A DNA stretch of 64,000 bases from Anaeromyxobacter dehalogenans 2CP-1 (GCF_000022145.1 NC_011891.1:3578501-3642500); one strand, 5' to 3'. Shown: positions 8,369 through 18,739, counted from the stretch's first letter. Translations and numbers: made by a program. The notes: generated from the letters alone by a model not told the origin.

Positions 8369-9385
8369 TCACGCCTCCCTGCGGCCGATCAGGATCCCGG
8401 CGGCGAGGCCGGCGACGAGCGCGGTGAGGCCCCCGATCCGCCGGCGGCGAGGCGGCGCACGCAGGGGCGCCGGGGCTGCCCGGGCCGGCTCGTCCGGCGC
8501 GGACGCCCGCGCCACCGGCCCCATCCCCGTGTCCTGCATGGACTTCGCCCCCTCGCGCTTGCCCTCCGGCGAGCGGTGCTCGATGAGCGCGTTGATCTCC
8601 GCCCCCACCAGCAGGACCAGGGCGGAGAGCCACATCCAGAAGAGCAGCACGATGACGCCGGCGATGGAGCCGTAGGTCTTGTCGTAGTGGCCGAAGTTCG
8701 CGACGTACTTGCCGAACCCCCACGACGCCAGCACCCAGAGCACGACCCCGAACACCGAGCCGGGGGTGATGAACTTGAAGCGCTGCTCCACGTCGGGCAG
8801 CACGTAGTAGAGCAGCGCCCACAGGAACATCATCACCAGCGCCGCGACCGGGAGCCGCAGCCACAGGATGGCCGCGCCGGCGCGCCCGCCGATCGCGTTC
8901 GCCAGCGGCTCGGTCGCGACCGCCGCCAGCGCGCCCACCAGCGCGAGCACCCCGGCCACCACCGTCATGAGCAGGGCGATGGCCCGGACCTTCCAGAACG
9001 GCCGCGACTCGCCCACGTCGTACGCGGTGTTCAGGGACCGCATGAGCGCGAGCGTGGCGCCCGACGCAGCCCAGAGCGCGCCCAGCGCGCCGAAGCCGAG
9101 CAGCGTCACGTTCTGCTGGGCGCCCAGCTGCTGGATGCGGTCGCCCACGATCTTCGTCACCTCGCCCGGCGCGACCTGCGCGAGCTGGTGCACCAGCTGC
9201 TGCGCCTGGGCCGGCGTGATGACCACGCTCGCGAGCGCCACCAGGAACAGCAGGAACGGGAACAGCGCCAGCACGCCGTAGTAGGTGACCGTGGCGGCCA
9301 GGTCGGTGACGTTGTCGTGGTCGAGCTCGTGGTAGAGCCCCTTGCCGAACTCCCTCCAGCTCATGCCGTCGCCGGGCAGCCGCAT
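8369..9385 (-). CDS. yihY: YihY/BrkB-family inner-membrane protein
   Basis: A 338-residue integral membrane protein of the YihY (UPF0761, formerly annotated 'RNase BN' or BrkB) family. The order of landmarks is typical: DLAATVTYYGVLALFPFLLF (first membrane segment), LGALWAASGATLALMRSLNTAYDV, FWKVRAIALLMTVV, LWALLYYVLPDV, FKFITPGSVFGVVLWVLAS and AGVIVLLFWMWLSALVLLVG with E-I-N-A-L-I-E. About six membrane spans; the C-terminal 60 residues are Pro/Ala/Arg-rich and probably cytoplasmic. Transporter-like roles are suggested for the family; RNase activity is not supported. GGGGGATCGGC precedes the ATG at 9385; an ATG seven codons later (MSWREF) is the alternative start. Confidence 0.85.
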   Translation of the reverse strand: MRLPGDGMSWREFGKGLYHELDHDNVTDLAATVTYYGVLALFPFLLFLVALASVVITPAQAQQLVHQLAQVAPGEVTKIVGDRIQQLGAQQNVTLLGFGALGALWAASGATLALMRSLNTAYDVGESRPFWKVRAIALLMTVVAGVLALVGALAAVATEPLANAIGGRAGAAILWLRLPVAALVMMFLWALLYYVLPDVEQRFKFITPGSVFGVVLWVLASWGFGKYVANFGHYDKTYGSIAGVIVLLFWMWLSALVLLVGAEINALIEHRSPEGKREGAKSMQDTGMGPVARASAPDEPARAAPAPLRAPPRRRRIGGLTALVAGLAAGILIGRREA

Positions 9386-9518
9386 GCCGATCCCCCGTGC
9401 CGCTGAAGATGGTCACGCGGGTGGAGGCGGCGCGGGCCGGACCCGCGCCCACCGGCCGAGGGAGCGGGCGCGCGCGGCGCCGGCGGGCGGAAGGGCCGCG
9501 CGTGCTCCGGCGCGCGCC

Positions 9519-9662
9519 TCACCGCCGGCGGGCGCGCGCGGTCTCCACCAGGAACCAGACGCCGAGCACGATGAGCATCGGCAGGATCAGCCGCGGCCTG
9601 CGCGCCACGACCGCGATCACCACCGCGAGCAGGAGCGCGAGCGGCCAGCTGAGGCGAACCAT
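9519..9662 (-). CDS. small two-segment membrane protein
   Basis: A 47-residue hydrophobic protein (MVRLSWPLALLLAVVIAVVA, then a second segment LILPMLIVLGVWFLVE and a basic tail). No family recognised. It follows the large Hsp70-like gene by 71 bases on the same strand. A TAGGAT box lies 7 bases upstream of the ATG, so it may have its own leaderless promoter. An in-frame ATG three codons upstream is inside that box and is less likely. Confidence 0.55.
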   Translation of the reverse strand: MVRLSWPLALLLAVVIAVVARRPRLILPMLIVLGVWFLVETARARRR

Positions 9663-9669
9663 GGGGCGC

Positions 9670-9675
9670 ATCCTA
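9670..9675 (-). promoter_or_regulatory. -10-like TAGGAT box before small membrane gene
   Basis: TAGGAT with a 7-base gap to the ATG at 9662; no ribosome-binding site. Confidence 0.45.
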
Positions 9676-9733
9676 CCCCGCCGGCCGGCGCGACGGCGCG
9701 CCGTTCGCCCCGGCGGGCGCGCTTCACTGCTCG

Positions 9734-12523
9734 TCACGTGGGCGGGGCGGCGGGGTCCTCCTCCCCCGCGACCAGCCGGAGCCCGGCCGGGAGGCTCTCG
9801 CCGAAGATCCGCTGCTCGGCCTCCGCGCTCGCCTCGACCACCTCGCGCACCGGCCGTGCCTGCTCCTCCGGGACGCCGGCGGCCGCGAGCGCGGCCAGCG
9901 CCCGCGCGCGCGCGGCCTCGCCCACGTCGCGGACCCGATCGCCGCTCCGGCGGGCGAGCTGCCCCAGCGCGAACGCCACCTCCCGCGGCGGCGCGGCCGC
10001 GAGCAGCCGGTCGATCCAGGCCTCCGCGACCGCGGGCGGGACCACCTGGTGCACGCTGGCGTGGAACGGGACGCGCGCGCCCAGGCGGCCGATCGCCCAG
10101 AGCAGGTGCGCCGCAGGGCCCTCCGCCTCGGCGCGCGCGAGCAGCCACCCGCCGAGCTCCTCCTTCTCGGCCGCGTCGATCCGCTCGAGGCTCCCGGCGA
10201 GCCGGACCATCTCGTCCTCCGCCATCGGCCGGACCCCGGCCACCTTCGGCGGCGGGCGGCGCGGATCGCGCGGCTGGAGGAACGGCCGCACCGTCTCGAG
10301 CAGCCGCCGCTGCGCGGCGGCCTCGAGCCCGCCGGCGATGCGCCGCCAGGTGACCCACCAGGCCGCCCAGGCGCGCGCGTCGCCCTGGTACTGCAGCCCC
10401 TCGCCGAACGCCTTCCAGGTCTCCCCGGCCCGCCAGGCGTCGAGCGGGGCGCCGAAGCCGGGGCGCAGGCAGAAGCCGGTGAGCTGGAGCCAGGTGCGCT
10501 CGTGGTCGGCGGTGCGCCGCCGCCGCCCCCGGCCCGCGTGCAGCGCCGCCCACAGGTCCCGCACCACCGGCGTGGACCAGGCGTCGCGCGGCCCGAGGAC
10601 CTTCTCGAGCGCCCGGAACAGCCCCTTCACCTCCTTGCGCTCGACCGCCCCCTTCCTGCCGTAGAACAGGTCCACCAGCGCGTGCGCCTCCTCCAGCCCG
10701 CGCGGCACCGCCGCCGTCTCCGCGGGACGTCCCGGCGCCCCTGCGTCGGCGGCGCCCGCCCGCAGCGAGAACTCGAGCCGCCAGCGCGCGTCGCGATCGG
10801 TGGCGGCGCACCACAGCTCGAGCGTCCCGATCTCGGTGAGCACCGCCTCGAGGCGCACCGGCACCTCGGCGTCGCCCTGCCCCGGTGCCGAGAGCACCGT
10901 CTCCACCGGCGGCAGCGGGACCAGGTCGTCGCCCGGCTCGACGACGTCGCCCGGCCCCTCCAGCCGCGGCGCGGACGACGCGAGCAGCGCGAAGCGGACC
11001 GGCCGCCCCAGCGCCAGCCGGAACGTTCGCGGCACCGCGACCCGCGTCCCCTCCTCGGCGTGGCGCGGCACCACGCAGAGCGCCCGCTCGCCCTCCGGCG
11101 CGGCGATGCCCACGTAGAACGCCCGCGGGGTGCCGCCGCCGATGCGCAGGCCCACGCCGCGCCGGGCCAGCGCCGAGAGCGCCGCGCCGCGCGCCACCGC
11201 GAGGTCGAGCGCGGGGCTGGCGAGCGCGCGCACCGGCGGCGCGCCCGGGAACAGCGCGGACACGGCCTCGGCGAGGCGCGCACGCACCTCCGGCGCGGCG
11301 AAGGTGCCGCCGTTGAGGAGCACCGCGTCCGGCCGGGCCGGCCCGCCCCCCACGGCGCCCGCCTCGGCCGCGTGCAGCGCGAGGAACGCGGCCACGTGGC
11401 GGGTGACCGCCGGGTCCGGCTCGTAGGGCAACCCCAGCTCCGCCAGCCCGGCGGTGCGCGGCGCGCGGCGGGGGCGGTCCTCCGGACCGACCCGAGGGAA
11501 GAAGCCGTCCAGCACCAGCGCGCGCACCTCGTCGCGCGTCAGCTCCGCCGAGACCGCGCCGGCGACGATGCGGCTCCCCGCGCCGGCCACGGCCACCGGG
11601 ACGCGCTCCGGGCCGCCCGCGGCCAGCAGCCGCTCCTTCGCGAGCCGGCACGCCTGCACCAGCGCGCCGAAGCGCGCCGGGTCGAGCCGTCCGCCCAGCC
11701 TCCCCTCCACCGCCCGCGCCAGCGCCAGGTCCACGTTGTCGCCGCCGAGCAGCAGGTGATCGCCGACGGCGAGGCGGGTGAGCGACGGCCGCCCGTCGTG
11801 CACCTCGGCGCGGACCAGCGTGAGGTCGGTGGTGCCGCCGCCCACGTCGACCACCAGCACCTGCGCGGCGCCCTCGCCGCCGGGGAGGCCCAGCGCGGCG
11901 CCCAGGTCGGCGCGGTGGCGCGAGGCCCAGTCGTGGAACGCGGCCTGCGGCTCCTCGACCAGCGCCGCGCGCGGCAGCCCCGCTTGGCGCGCCGCCGCGA
12001 GGGTCAGCTCGCGCGCGGCGGCGTCGAACGACGCGGGCACCGCCAGCGTCAGCTCCTGCTCGACGAGCGGTGCGCCGGGGTGGGCGGCCTCCCAGGCATC
12101 GCGGAGGTGGCCCAGGACCAGCGCCGAGGCGGCCACCGGCGAGATGCGCGGCACGCCCTCGGGCGCCCCCCAGGGAAGGATCGGCGCGGTCCGGTCGGCC
12201 CGGGGGTTCGCGAGCCAGCTCTTCGCCGAGGCCACCAACCGGCCGGGCACGCGGGCGCCCTGCTCGCGCGCCAGCTCGCCGACCACGATGGCGCGCTCGC
12301 CCCAGGGCAGCCGGGTGGCGGCCGGCGGCAGCTCCGGGCCGGGCAGGTAGGCCGAGGACGGCAGCAGGCGCCGCGGCTCCACCTCGCCCGGCCGGACCAG
12401 CTGCGGGACCGGCAGCGCCTCGACCGCCTCGGCGAGGTCGCCCGCGCGCGCGAGGTCCACCGAGGCGAGCGCGGAGTTGACCGTGCCGAGGTCGATGCCG
12501 ACGACGTAGCGCGGGCCGGACAT
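9734..12523 (-). CDS. Hsp70-family ATPase with large C-terminal extension (DUF3731-like)
   Basis: A 929-residue protein. The N-terminal ~370 residues are an actin-fold Hsp70 ATPase: phosphate-1 loop GIDLGTVNSAL (9-19), SSAKSWL-type segment, LTLAVPASFD, VEEPQAAFHDW, and phosphate-2 loop VLVVDVGGGTTDLTLV near 210-225. A beta region follows with AVLTEIGTLELWC, the usual end of an Hsp70 substrate domain. The last ~380 residues (VDLFYGRKGAVERKEVKGLF, helical, Trp/Arg-rich) match what is annotated as DUF3731. No EEVD-type tail and no DnaJ or GrpE gene nearby. The client is unknown. Start 12523 is 11 bases downstream of the upstream Hsp70 stop; CCGGAGCCAC supplies a weak ribosome-binding site. Confidence 0.85.
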   Translation of the reverse strand: MSGPRYVVGIDLGTVNSALASVDLARAGDLAEAVEALPVPQLVRPGEVEPRRLLPSSAYLPGPELPPAATRLPWGERAIVVGELAREQGARVPGRLVASAKSWLANPRADRTAPILPWGAPEGVPRISPVAASALVLGHLRDAWEAAHPGAPLVEQELTLAVPASFDAAARELTLAAARQAGLPRAALVEEPQAAFHDWASRHRADLGAALGLPGGEGAAQVLVVDVGGGTTDLTLVRAEVHDGRPSLTRLAVGDHLLLGGDNVDLALARAVEGRLGGRLDPARFGALVQACRLAKERLLAAGGPERVPVAVAGAGSRIVAGAVSAELTRDEVRALVLDGFFPRVGPEDRPRRAPRTAGLAELGLPYEPDPAVTRHVAAFLALHAAEAGAVGGGPARPDAVLLNGGTFAAPEVRARLAEAVSALFPGAPPVRALASPALDLAVARGAALSALARRGVGLRIGGGTPRAFYVGIAAPEGERALCVVPRHAEEGTRVAVPRTFRLALGRPVRFALLASSAPRLEGPGDVVEPGDDLVPLPPVETVLSAPGQGDAEVPVRLEAVLTEIGTLELWCAATDRDARWRLEFSLRAGAADAGAPGRPAETAAVPRGLEEAHALVDLFYGRKGAVERKEVKGLFRALEKVLGPRDAWSTPVVRDLWAALHAGRGRRRRTADHERTWLQLTGFCLRPGFGAPLDAWRAGETWKAFGEGLQYQGDARAWAAWWVTWRRIAGGLEAAAQRRLLETVRPFLQPRDPRRPPPKVAGVRPMAEDEMVRLAGSLERIDAAEKEELGGWLLARAEAEGPAAHLLWAIGRLGARVPFHASVHQVVPPAVAEAWIDRLLAAAPPREVAFALGQLARRSGDRVRDVGEAARARALAALAAAGVPEEQARPVREVVEASAEAEQRIFGESLPAGLRLVAGEEDPAAPPT

Positions 12524-12534
12524 GTGGCTCCGGA

Positions 12535-14418
12535 TCAGGCGGGCGGGGCCGCCGGCTCCGGCTCGCCGCCGGCGCCAGGCGGCTGGCGCAGGGTCCACTC
12601 CAGCGACCAGCGCTCGTCCGGACCGACGCAGTCCAGCTCCAGCGTCCCGATCTCGGTGACGTGCGCGCGCAGCCGCACCGGCACCACCTCGCCGGCCGGG
12701 CGCGTTCCGGCGGCGATGGTGGCGGTCACCGGCGGCCCCTCCTCGAGGGAGCCGGCGTCCTCCACCACGTCGCCGGGCCGGTCGTCGCGCCGGACCGAGG
12801 AGCTGAAGAGCCGGAAGTCCACCGGCTCCCCCACCACCAACCCGAGCGGCTCGCCCGGCAGCTCCGCGCGCGTACCCTCCTCCATGCCCATGGGCGCGAG
12901 GCACACCGCCCGGAGCGGCGGCGCGACGCCCGGCACCGCCGGCATCGACGCCTCCACGCCGACGTAGTACGCACGCGAGGTGCCGCCCCGGATCCGGATC
13001 CCGTGGCCGGCGCGGACGCGCCCGTACACCGCCGCGCCGCGCGCCACCGCCAGGTCGAGCTCGGCGGCCGGCAGCACGCGGGGCGGCGGCGCGCCCTCGG
13101 CGGCGAGCCAGCCCGCCAGCACCTCCACGACGCGCGCGGCGAGCGGCGGGGCCTTCATGACGCCGCCGTTGAACAGCACGGCCGTCGGGTGGAGGAACGC
13201 GCCGCCCGCGAGCGGGACCTCCGCGTGCCCGCCCGAGCCGAGCGCGGCGCGGTGGCGGGCGAGGAACGCGGCGAGGTGGCGGGTGATGCCCGGGTCCGAG
13301 GCGTACGGCAGGCCGAGCGTGGTGAGCGCGACACGGCGCGGCGCCTGCGGCCTCGCGTCCGCGTCCACGCGCGGGAAGAAGCCGTCGGTGAGCACCGCCT
13401 CCAGCTCGGCGCGGGCCAGCGCGGTGCGCAGCGCGCCGCCGACCAGCGACGAGCCGCGGCCGGGGATGGCGACCGGCAGCTCGTCCAGGGACGGATCCGC
13501 GAACAGCGCCTCCTTGGCGCGCCGGGCGGAGTGCCCCAGCGCGAGGAGCTGCCAGCGGTCCAGCGTGCGCCCGTCGCGCTCCAGCCGGCCGGCGAGCGCG
13601 TGCGCCAGCGCGAGGTCCATGTTGTCGCCGCCGAGCAGGATGTGGTCGCCCACCGCCACGCGCTCGAGACCGAGGTCGCCGCCGCGATCCACCACCGCGA
13701 CCAGCGAGAGGTCGGTGGTGCCGCCGCCCACGTCCACCACCAGCACCAGGTCGCCGGGCCGGACCGCCTTGCGCCAGCCCTCGCCCATCGCCTCCACCCA
13801 CGCGTAGAGCGCGGCCTGCGGCTCCTCCAGCAGCACCACCTGCGGCAGCCCGGCGAGCCGCGCCGCCTCCACCGTCAGCTCGCGCGCCACGGCGTCGAAG
13901 GACGCGGGGACGGTCAGCGTCACCCGCTGGACCGCCAGCGCGCGGGCGGGATCCCCGGCGGCCACCTCGCGGTCCCACGCCGCGCGCAGGTGCGCGAGGT
14001 AGCGGGCGGAGGCCTCCACCGGGGAGCGGCGAGGAACCTCGGCCGGCGCGCCCGCCGGGAGCGTCGCGGCGCGCCGGTCGAGCGTGGGGTGCGAGAGCCA
14101 GCTCTTGGCGGAGGAGACGAGGCGGATGGGCGTCTGCGCGCCCAGGTCGCGCGCCAGCTCGCCCACGAGCTCCCCCGCGGCGTCCGGCGCCCACGGCAGG
14201 GCGGTCGCCCCCGGCGGCAGCTCCGCCGGGTGCGGCAGGTACAGGAACGACGGGAGCAGCGGGCGCGGCTCCACCTCGCCCGGGCGCACGAGCTGCGGGA
14301 TCGCGAGCGCCTCGGCGCGCGCGCCGTCCGGCGCCGGGCCGGCCTCCAGCGCGCGCCAGGCGATGGCGCAGTTGGTGGTGCCGAGGTCGATGCCGACCGC
14401 CAGCGGGGCGTCCGCCAT
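12535..14418 (-). CDS. Hsp70-family ATPase, short form
   Basis: A 627-residue paralogue of the gene downstream. ATPase landmarks: GIDLGTTNCAIAW (9-21), SSAKSWL (102-108), LTVPASF (168-174), EEPQAALY (198-205), VLVVDVGGGTTDLSLV (225-240) and VLFNGGVMKAPPLA in the adenosine region. The beta substrate-binding domain ends with HVTEIGTLELDC and the protein stops about 35 residues later, so the helical lid of DnaK is missing. GAGGGACGGCTG precedes the ATG. It lies between the DUF2760 gene (10-base gap) and the second Hsp70-like gene (11-base gap), so the three are almost certainly one operon. The two ATPases may form a heteromeric or sequential pair; this is inference. Confidence 0.87.
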   Translation of the reverse strand: MADAPLAVGIDLGTTNCAIAWRALEAGPAPDGARAEALAIPQLVRPGEVEPRPLLPSFLYLPHPAELPPGATALPWAPDAAGELVGELARDLGAQTPIRLVSSAKSWLSHPTLDRRAATLPAGAPAEVPRRSPVEASARYLAHLRAAWDREVAAGDPARALAVQRVTLTVPASFDAVARELTVEAARLAGLPQVVLLEEPQAALYAWVEAMGEGWRKAVRPGDLVLVVDVGGGTTDLSLVAVVDRGGDLGLERVAVGDHILLGGDNMDLALAHALAGRLERDGRTLDRWQLLALGHSARRAKEALFADPSLDELPVAIPGRGSSLVGGALRTALARAELEAVLTDGFFPRVDADARPQAPRRVALTTLGLPYASDPGITRHLAAFLARHRAALGSGGHAEVPLAGGAFLHPTAVLFNGGVMKAPPLAARVVEVLAGWLAAEGAPPPRVLPAAELDLAVARGAAVYGRVRAGHGIRIRGGTSRAYYVGVEASMPAVPGVAPPLRAVCLAPMGMEEGTRAELPGEPLGLVVGEPVDFRLFSSSVRRDDRPGDVVEDAGSLEEGPPVTATIAAGTRPAGEVVPVRLRAHVTEIGTLELDCVGPDERWSLEWTLRQPPGAGGEPEPAAPPA

Positions 14419-14428
14419 CAGCCGTCCC

Positions 14429-15244
14429 TCACAGCTCGATCTCGGCCGGCGCCACGACGGTCAGGTCCTTGCCGTCGGGCGGCGGCGGCAGCTTCACCTC
14501 GCGGGCGCGCCAGCCGTGGTGGCGCAGGGCACCCTGGAACGGCGGCTGGCCGACCACGTTGCCGCTCAGCCGGATCGCGCCGGCGTCGAAGCCGGCCGCG
14601 ACGGTGACGCGCGCGCCCTCCGCCTCGCGGAACACCGGCTCGAGCTGGAACATCGCCTCGATGGCGCGCTTGCACCCCGCGTGAACGGTCCGCGCGGCGG
14701 CGCCGATCGACGCGTCCGGGAAGCCGGTGAGGTCCTCCTCGAGGAAGTCCACCAGCCGCCCCTCGCGCTGCAGCGCCGCCAGGAGCTGGAGCGCCGCGGC
14801 ACGCGGGTCGGCGCGCGGAGGCTCCGGGGCGCGGACGGCGGCCGCCGCGGGCCTCTCGGGCTGCACCTTCTCGGCCGCGGCGGGCTTCGCGGGAGGGGCT
14901 GCGGCGGCCGGCGGCGGGATGGGGCCGACGGCCCCGGGCTTCGCCGGCTCGGGCGCGGGCGTACGCGTGGAGGACGGCGCCGCGACCGTGGGCGGCGGCG
15001 CAGCGACCCGCTCCGGTGGCGTCGGCATCGGGGCGGGCGGCGCCACCGGCGGCGTCGCGACCGGCGGAGGCGCTGCGTGCCAGGGCTCCGGCGCCGCGGG
15101 CCGGGGCGGCAACCCCTGCGCACCTTGCGTCACGCGGAGCATGTGGACGGCGCGGGCCACGTCGGGCCGGAAGAGGACGGCGAAGAGCGCCCAGAACGCG
15201 AGGACCAGGCGCTGGACGGGCGTGAGCTCGAGGGGATCGGACAT
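14429..15244 (-). CDS. DUF2760 protein, first gene of Hsp70-like operon
   Basis: A 271-residue protein. Residues 1-40 include a hydrophobic segment (VQRLVLAFWALFAVLF) and LRVTQG; residues 45-145 are a Pro/Ala-rich linker; the C-terminal ~125 residues (ALQLLAALQREGRLVDFLEE to KDLTVVAPAEIEL) form the compact DUF2760 domain. This family repeatedly neighbours Hsp70-like genes of the kind seen downstream, hence a likely partner or membrane anchor for them. Function is unknown. The start lacks a Shine-Dalgarno sequence but has TACGGT 7 bases upstream. Confidence 0.78.
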   Translation of the reverse strand: MSDPLELTPVQRLVLAFWALFAVLFRPDVARAVHMLRVTQGAQGLPPRPAAPEPWHAAPPPVATPPVAPPAPMPTPPERVAAPPPTVAAPSSTRTPAPEPAKPGAVGPIPPPAAAAPPAKPAAAEKVQPERPAAAAVRAPEPPRADPRAAALQLLAALQREGRLVDFLEEDLTGFPDASIGAAARTVHAGCKRAIEAMFQLEPVFREAEGARVTVAAGFDAGAIRLSGNVVGQPPFQGALRHHGWRAREVKLPPPPDGKDLTVVAPAEIEL

Positions 15245-15251
15245 GGAGGAC

Positions 15252-15257
15252 ACCGTA
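15252..15257 (-). promoter_or_regulatory. -10-like TACGGT box of the Hsp70-like operon
   Basis: TACGGT is 7 bases upstream of the ATG at 15244; predicted leaderless transcript for the three-gene operon. Confidence 0.4.
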
Positions 15258-15466
15258 CGGCGGGCTGACCCGCGATGGAGCGTCCGGCCGGGTTCCCTCA
15301 CATGCGGGGAACCCGCCCGAACCCTGGGTGGGCGGAAGACGCTCGAATGTGCACCCGAGCGGCGCGTCGAGCGAGCCCTGACGGCGGGCGTACAGGCGGG
15401 CGCTCGCCGGCCGCTGCGCCCCGAGCCGGACGGGCGCTCCACGCGGTGCGTGCGCAGATCCGACGC

Positions 15467-16201
15467 GTGCGCCTCCTCACCGGCACGAGCGGCTGGAGCT
15501 ACCCGGCCTGGCGCGGGACGTTCTACCCGGCGGGCCTCCCCTCCGCGCAGATGCTCCCCGCCTACGCGGCGCGGCTCGGGACGGTGGAGGTGAACAACAC
15601 CTTCTACCGGATGCCCGGCCCCGAGCTCCTGGCCGGCTGGCGCGCGGCGGTGCCGCCCGGCTTCACGTTCGCGCTGAAGGCGCCGCAGCGGATCACCCAT
15701 CGCCTCAAGCTGGCGGGCGCGGAGACCGCGCTCGCCTGGTTCCTGCGCTCCGCGGCGGAGCTCGGCCCGGCGCTGGGCCCGATCCTGTTCCAGCTCCCGC
15801 CCTCGATCCGGCTCGACGTGGCGCTCCTGCGGGCGTTCCTGTCGCTGCTGCCGCGGGGCGGCCGGTTCGCGTTCGAGCTCCGCCACCCGAGCTGGCACGC
15901 GGACGCGGTCCGGACCGCGCTCGCGGACGCCGGGGCGGCGCTGTGCATCACCGACGCCGACGAGGGCTCGACGCCGCTCGCCGCCACCGCCGGCTTCGGC
16001 TACCTGCGGCTCCGGCGCACCGAGTACGGCGACGCCGCGCTGCGGTCGGCGCTGCACGCCATCGCGGCGCAGCCCTGGTCGGAGGCGTACGCGTACTTCA
16101 AGCACGAGGACGAGGCGCGCGGGCCGGCGCTGGCGACGCGCCTGGCCGAGCTGGCCGCGGAGATGGGCCTCGGGGCCGGCGCGGAGGCTCCCGCGCCGTG
16201 A
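15467..16201 (+). CDS. DUF72 family protein
   Basis: A 244-residue TIM-barrel-like DUF72 (YecE) protein. Typical markers: LTGTSGWSYPAWRGTFYP at the N-terminus, NNTFYRMP, FALKAPQRITH, PILFQLPPS, FELRHPSWH and AYAYFKHED at the end. DUF72 proteins are widespread and lack a proven activity; the barrel is related to endonuclease-IV-like folds. The GTG at 15467 was chosen because the family motif starts within a few codons; the open frame extends to 15275 without homology-like sequence. Convergent with the aldo/keto reductase, 10 bases apart. Confidence 0.85.
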   Translation: MRLLTGTSGWSYPAWRGTFYPAGLPSAQMLPAYAARLGTVEVNNTFYRMPGPELLAGWRAAVPPGFTFALKAPQRITHRLKLAGAETALAWFLRSAAELGPALGPILFQLPPSIRLDVALLRAFLSLLPRGGRFAFELRHPSWHADAVRTALADAGAALCITDADEGSTPLAATAGFGYLRLRRTEYGDAALRSALHAIAAQPWSEAYAYFKHEDEARGPALATRLAELAAEMGLGAGAEAPAP

Positions 16202-16211
16202 CCGGGCGCGG

Positions 16212-17198
<987 letters not shown>

Positions 17199-17268
17199 GT
17201 GATCGCCTCCGGCGCGCCGGAGGGCGCGGCGGGGCGACTCATAACCGCCCGCGCCGCGCTCCGCCGCG

Positions 17269-18612
17269 TCATCCCTGCGCGATCGCGCGGACGCCCGGCG
17301 CGCCCCCGTGCGTTCGCGCGTACACCTCGAGGATCTCGGCCGGCGTGAGGTCCGTCCCGCGCGCTTCCGCCATGCCCTGGATCACCGCCGCGAAGCGGAC
17401 CAGCTCCTCGCGCCCGAGCGTGATGCCGCCGTGCTCCTCGAGCACCCAGCCCACCCCGCCCTTCCCGGACTGGCTGTTCACCCGGATGACCGCCTGGTAC
17501 GTGCGGCCCACGTCCGCCGGGTCCATGGGCAGGTAGGGCATCTCCCAGCGATCGCCGCTCGTGCGGCGGAGCGCGGCGAAGCCCTTCTTGATCGCGTCCT
17601 GGTGCGAGCCGGAGAACGCGGTGTAGACGAGCGCCCCGGCGTAGGGGTGGCGCGGGTGCACCGGCATCCGCGTGGCCCGCTCCGCCACCTCGACCAGCGC
17701 GTCGAGGTCGGCGAGGTCCAGGCCGGGATCGACGCCCTGCGTGTGCAGGTTGAGCGCGAGCGTCACCAGGTCCACGTTGCCGGTGCGCTCGCCGTTCCCG
17801 AACAGCGTGCCCTCCACCCGGTCGGCGCCCGCCATCACCGCCAGCTCCGCCGCCGCCACCGCGGTGCCGCGGTCGTTGTGCGGGTGCACCGAGAGCACGT
17901 AGCGCTCCCGCCCCTGCACGTGGCGCGCGAACCACTCGACCTGGTCCGCGTACACGTTCGGCGTGGACATCTCCACCGTGGCCGGCAGGTTGAGGATCAC
18001 CGGCCGCTCCGCCGAGGCGCCCCACGCGTCCATCACCGCCTCGCAGACGTCGGCGGCGAAGTCGAGCTCGGTGCCGGTGAAGCTCTCCGCCGTGTACTCG
18101 AGGATCACCTCGGTCTCCGGCAGCTCCTCCGCCAGCCGGCGCGCGAGCCGCGTACCGTCCACCGCGATCTGCCGGATCCCGGCCCGGTCCTTGCCGAACA
18201 CGACGCGCCGCTGCAGCTCGGAGGTCGAGTTGTACAGGTGCACGACCGCACGCGGCGCGCCGCGGATCGCATCGAAGGTCGCGCGGACGAGGTGCTCGCG
18301 CGCCTGCGTGAGCACCTGGAGCGTCACGTCCTCCGGGATGCCGCGTTCGACGAGCTCGCGGACGAACTCCCGCTCGGGCCGGGAGGCGGACGGAAAGCCC
18401 ACCTCGATCTCCCGGAACCCCGCGCGCACCAGGGCGTCGAACAGCAGCCGCTTGCGCTCCGGGCCCATCGGATCCTCGAGCGCCTGGTTCCCGTCCCGGA
18501 GATCCACCGAGCACCAGCGGGGCGCGCGCTCGATGCGGCGCGACGGCCAGCGCCGGTCGGCGAGCGCGACCTGCGGGAACGGGCGGTACTTGTGGGCGGG
18601 CATCCTCGGCAT
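17269..18612 (-). CDS. leuA: 2-isopropylmalate synthase lacking the C-terminal regulatory domain
   Basis: A 447-residue acyltransferase condensing acetyl-CoA with 2-ketoisovalerate, the first committed step of leucine synthesis. It follows the proteobacterial/actinobacterial type (PALP-less, KYRPFP start). Metal and substrate residues: DLRDGNQ (37-43), HPHND (243-247) and [10 protein letters not shown] (272-281). Sequence stays family-like through [13 protein letters not shown] and AEILEVYAR, then stops. Relatives are about 550-620 residues because of a ~110-residue leucine-binding LeuA dimer domain, which is absent here. That predicts loss of leucine feedback, or a dedicated role. GGAGGAATCACGTC is a clear ribosome-binding site. 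A 175-base leader with competing stem-loops precedes it. Confidence 0.88.
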   Translation of the reverse strand: MPRMPAHKYRPFPQVALADRRWPSRRIERAPRWCSVDLRDGNQALEDPMGPERKRLLFDALVRAGFREIEVGFPSASRPEREFVRELVERGIPEDVTLQVLTQAREHLVRATFDAIRGAPRAVVHLYNSTSELQRRVVFGKDRAGIRQIAVDGTRLARRLAEELPETEVILEYTAESFTGTELDFAADVCEAVMDAWGASAERPVILNLPATVEMSTPNVYADQVEWFARHVQGRERYVLSVHPHNDRGTAVAAAELAVMAGADRVEGTLFGNGERTGNVDLVTLALNLHTQGVDPGLDLADLDALVEVAERATRMPVHPRHPYAGALVYTAFSGSHQDAIKKGFAALRRTSGDRWEMPYLPMDPADVGRTYQAVIRVNSQSGKGGVGWVLEEHGGITLGREELVRFAAVIQGMAEARGTDLTPAEILEVYARTHGGAPGVRAIAQG

Positions 18613-18672
18613 GACGTGATTCCTCCGGCGGGTGGGGGCCGGGAGGTCTCTGTTCGTCTTGCTGGGAGCGGT

Positions 18673-18739
18673 GACCTCTCCGGCCGTGGGACGGCGAGAG
18701 AGGTCGCGCGGTCAGTCGAGCCGGGCGAGCTCTCTCGCC
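18673..18739 (-). promoter_or_regulatory. leuA leader with mutually exclusive stem-loops
   Basis: Read along the transcript, GGCGAGAGAG (18739-18730) can pair perfectly with CTCTCTCGCC (18702-18693). The latter overlaps GACCTCTC (18705-18698), which can instead pair with GAGAGGTC (18680-18673). The first arm can also fold locally (GGCGAG/CTCGCC, 18739-18724). This is the geometry of an attenuator or riboswitch expression platform. No T-box motif, leucine-rich leader peptide or U-run is visible, so the sensing mechanism is unknown. Confidence 0.45.
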
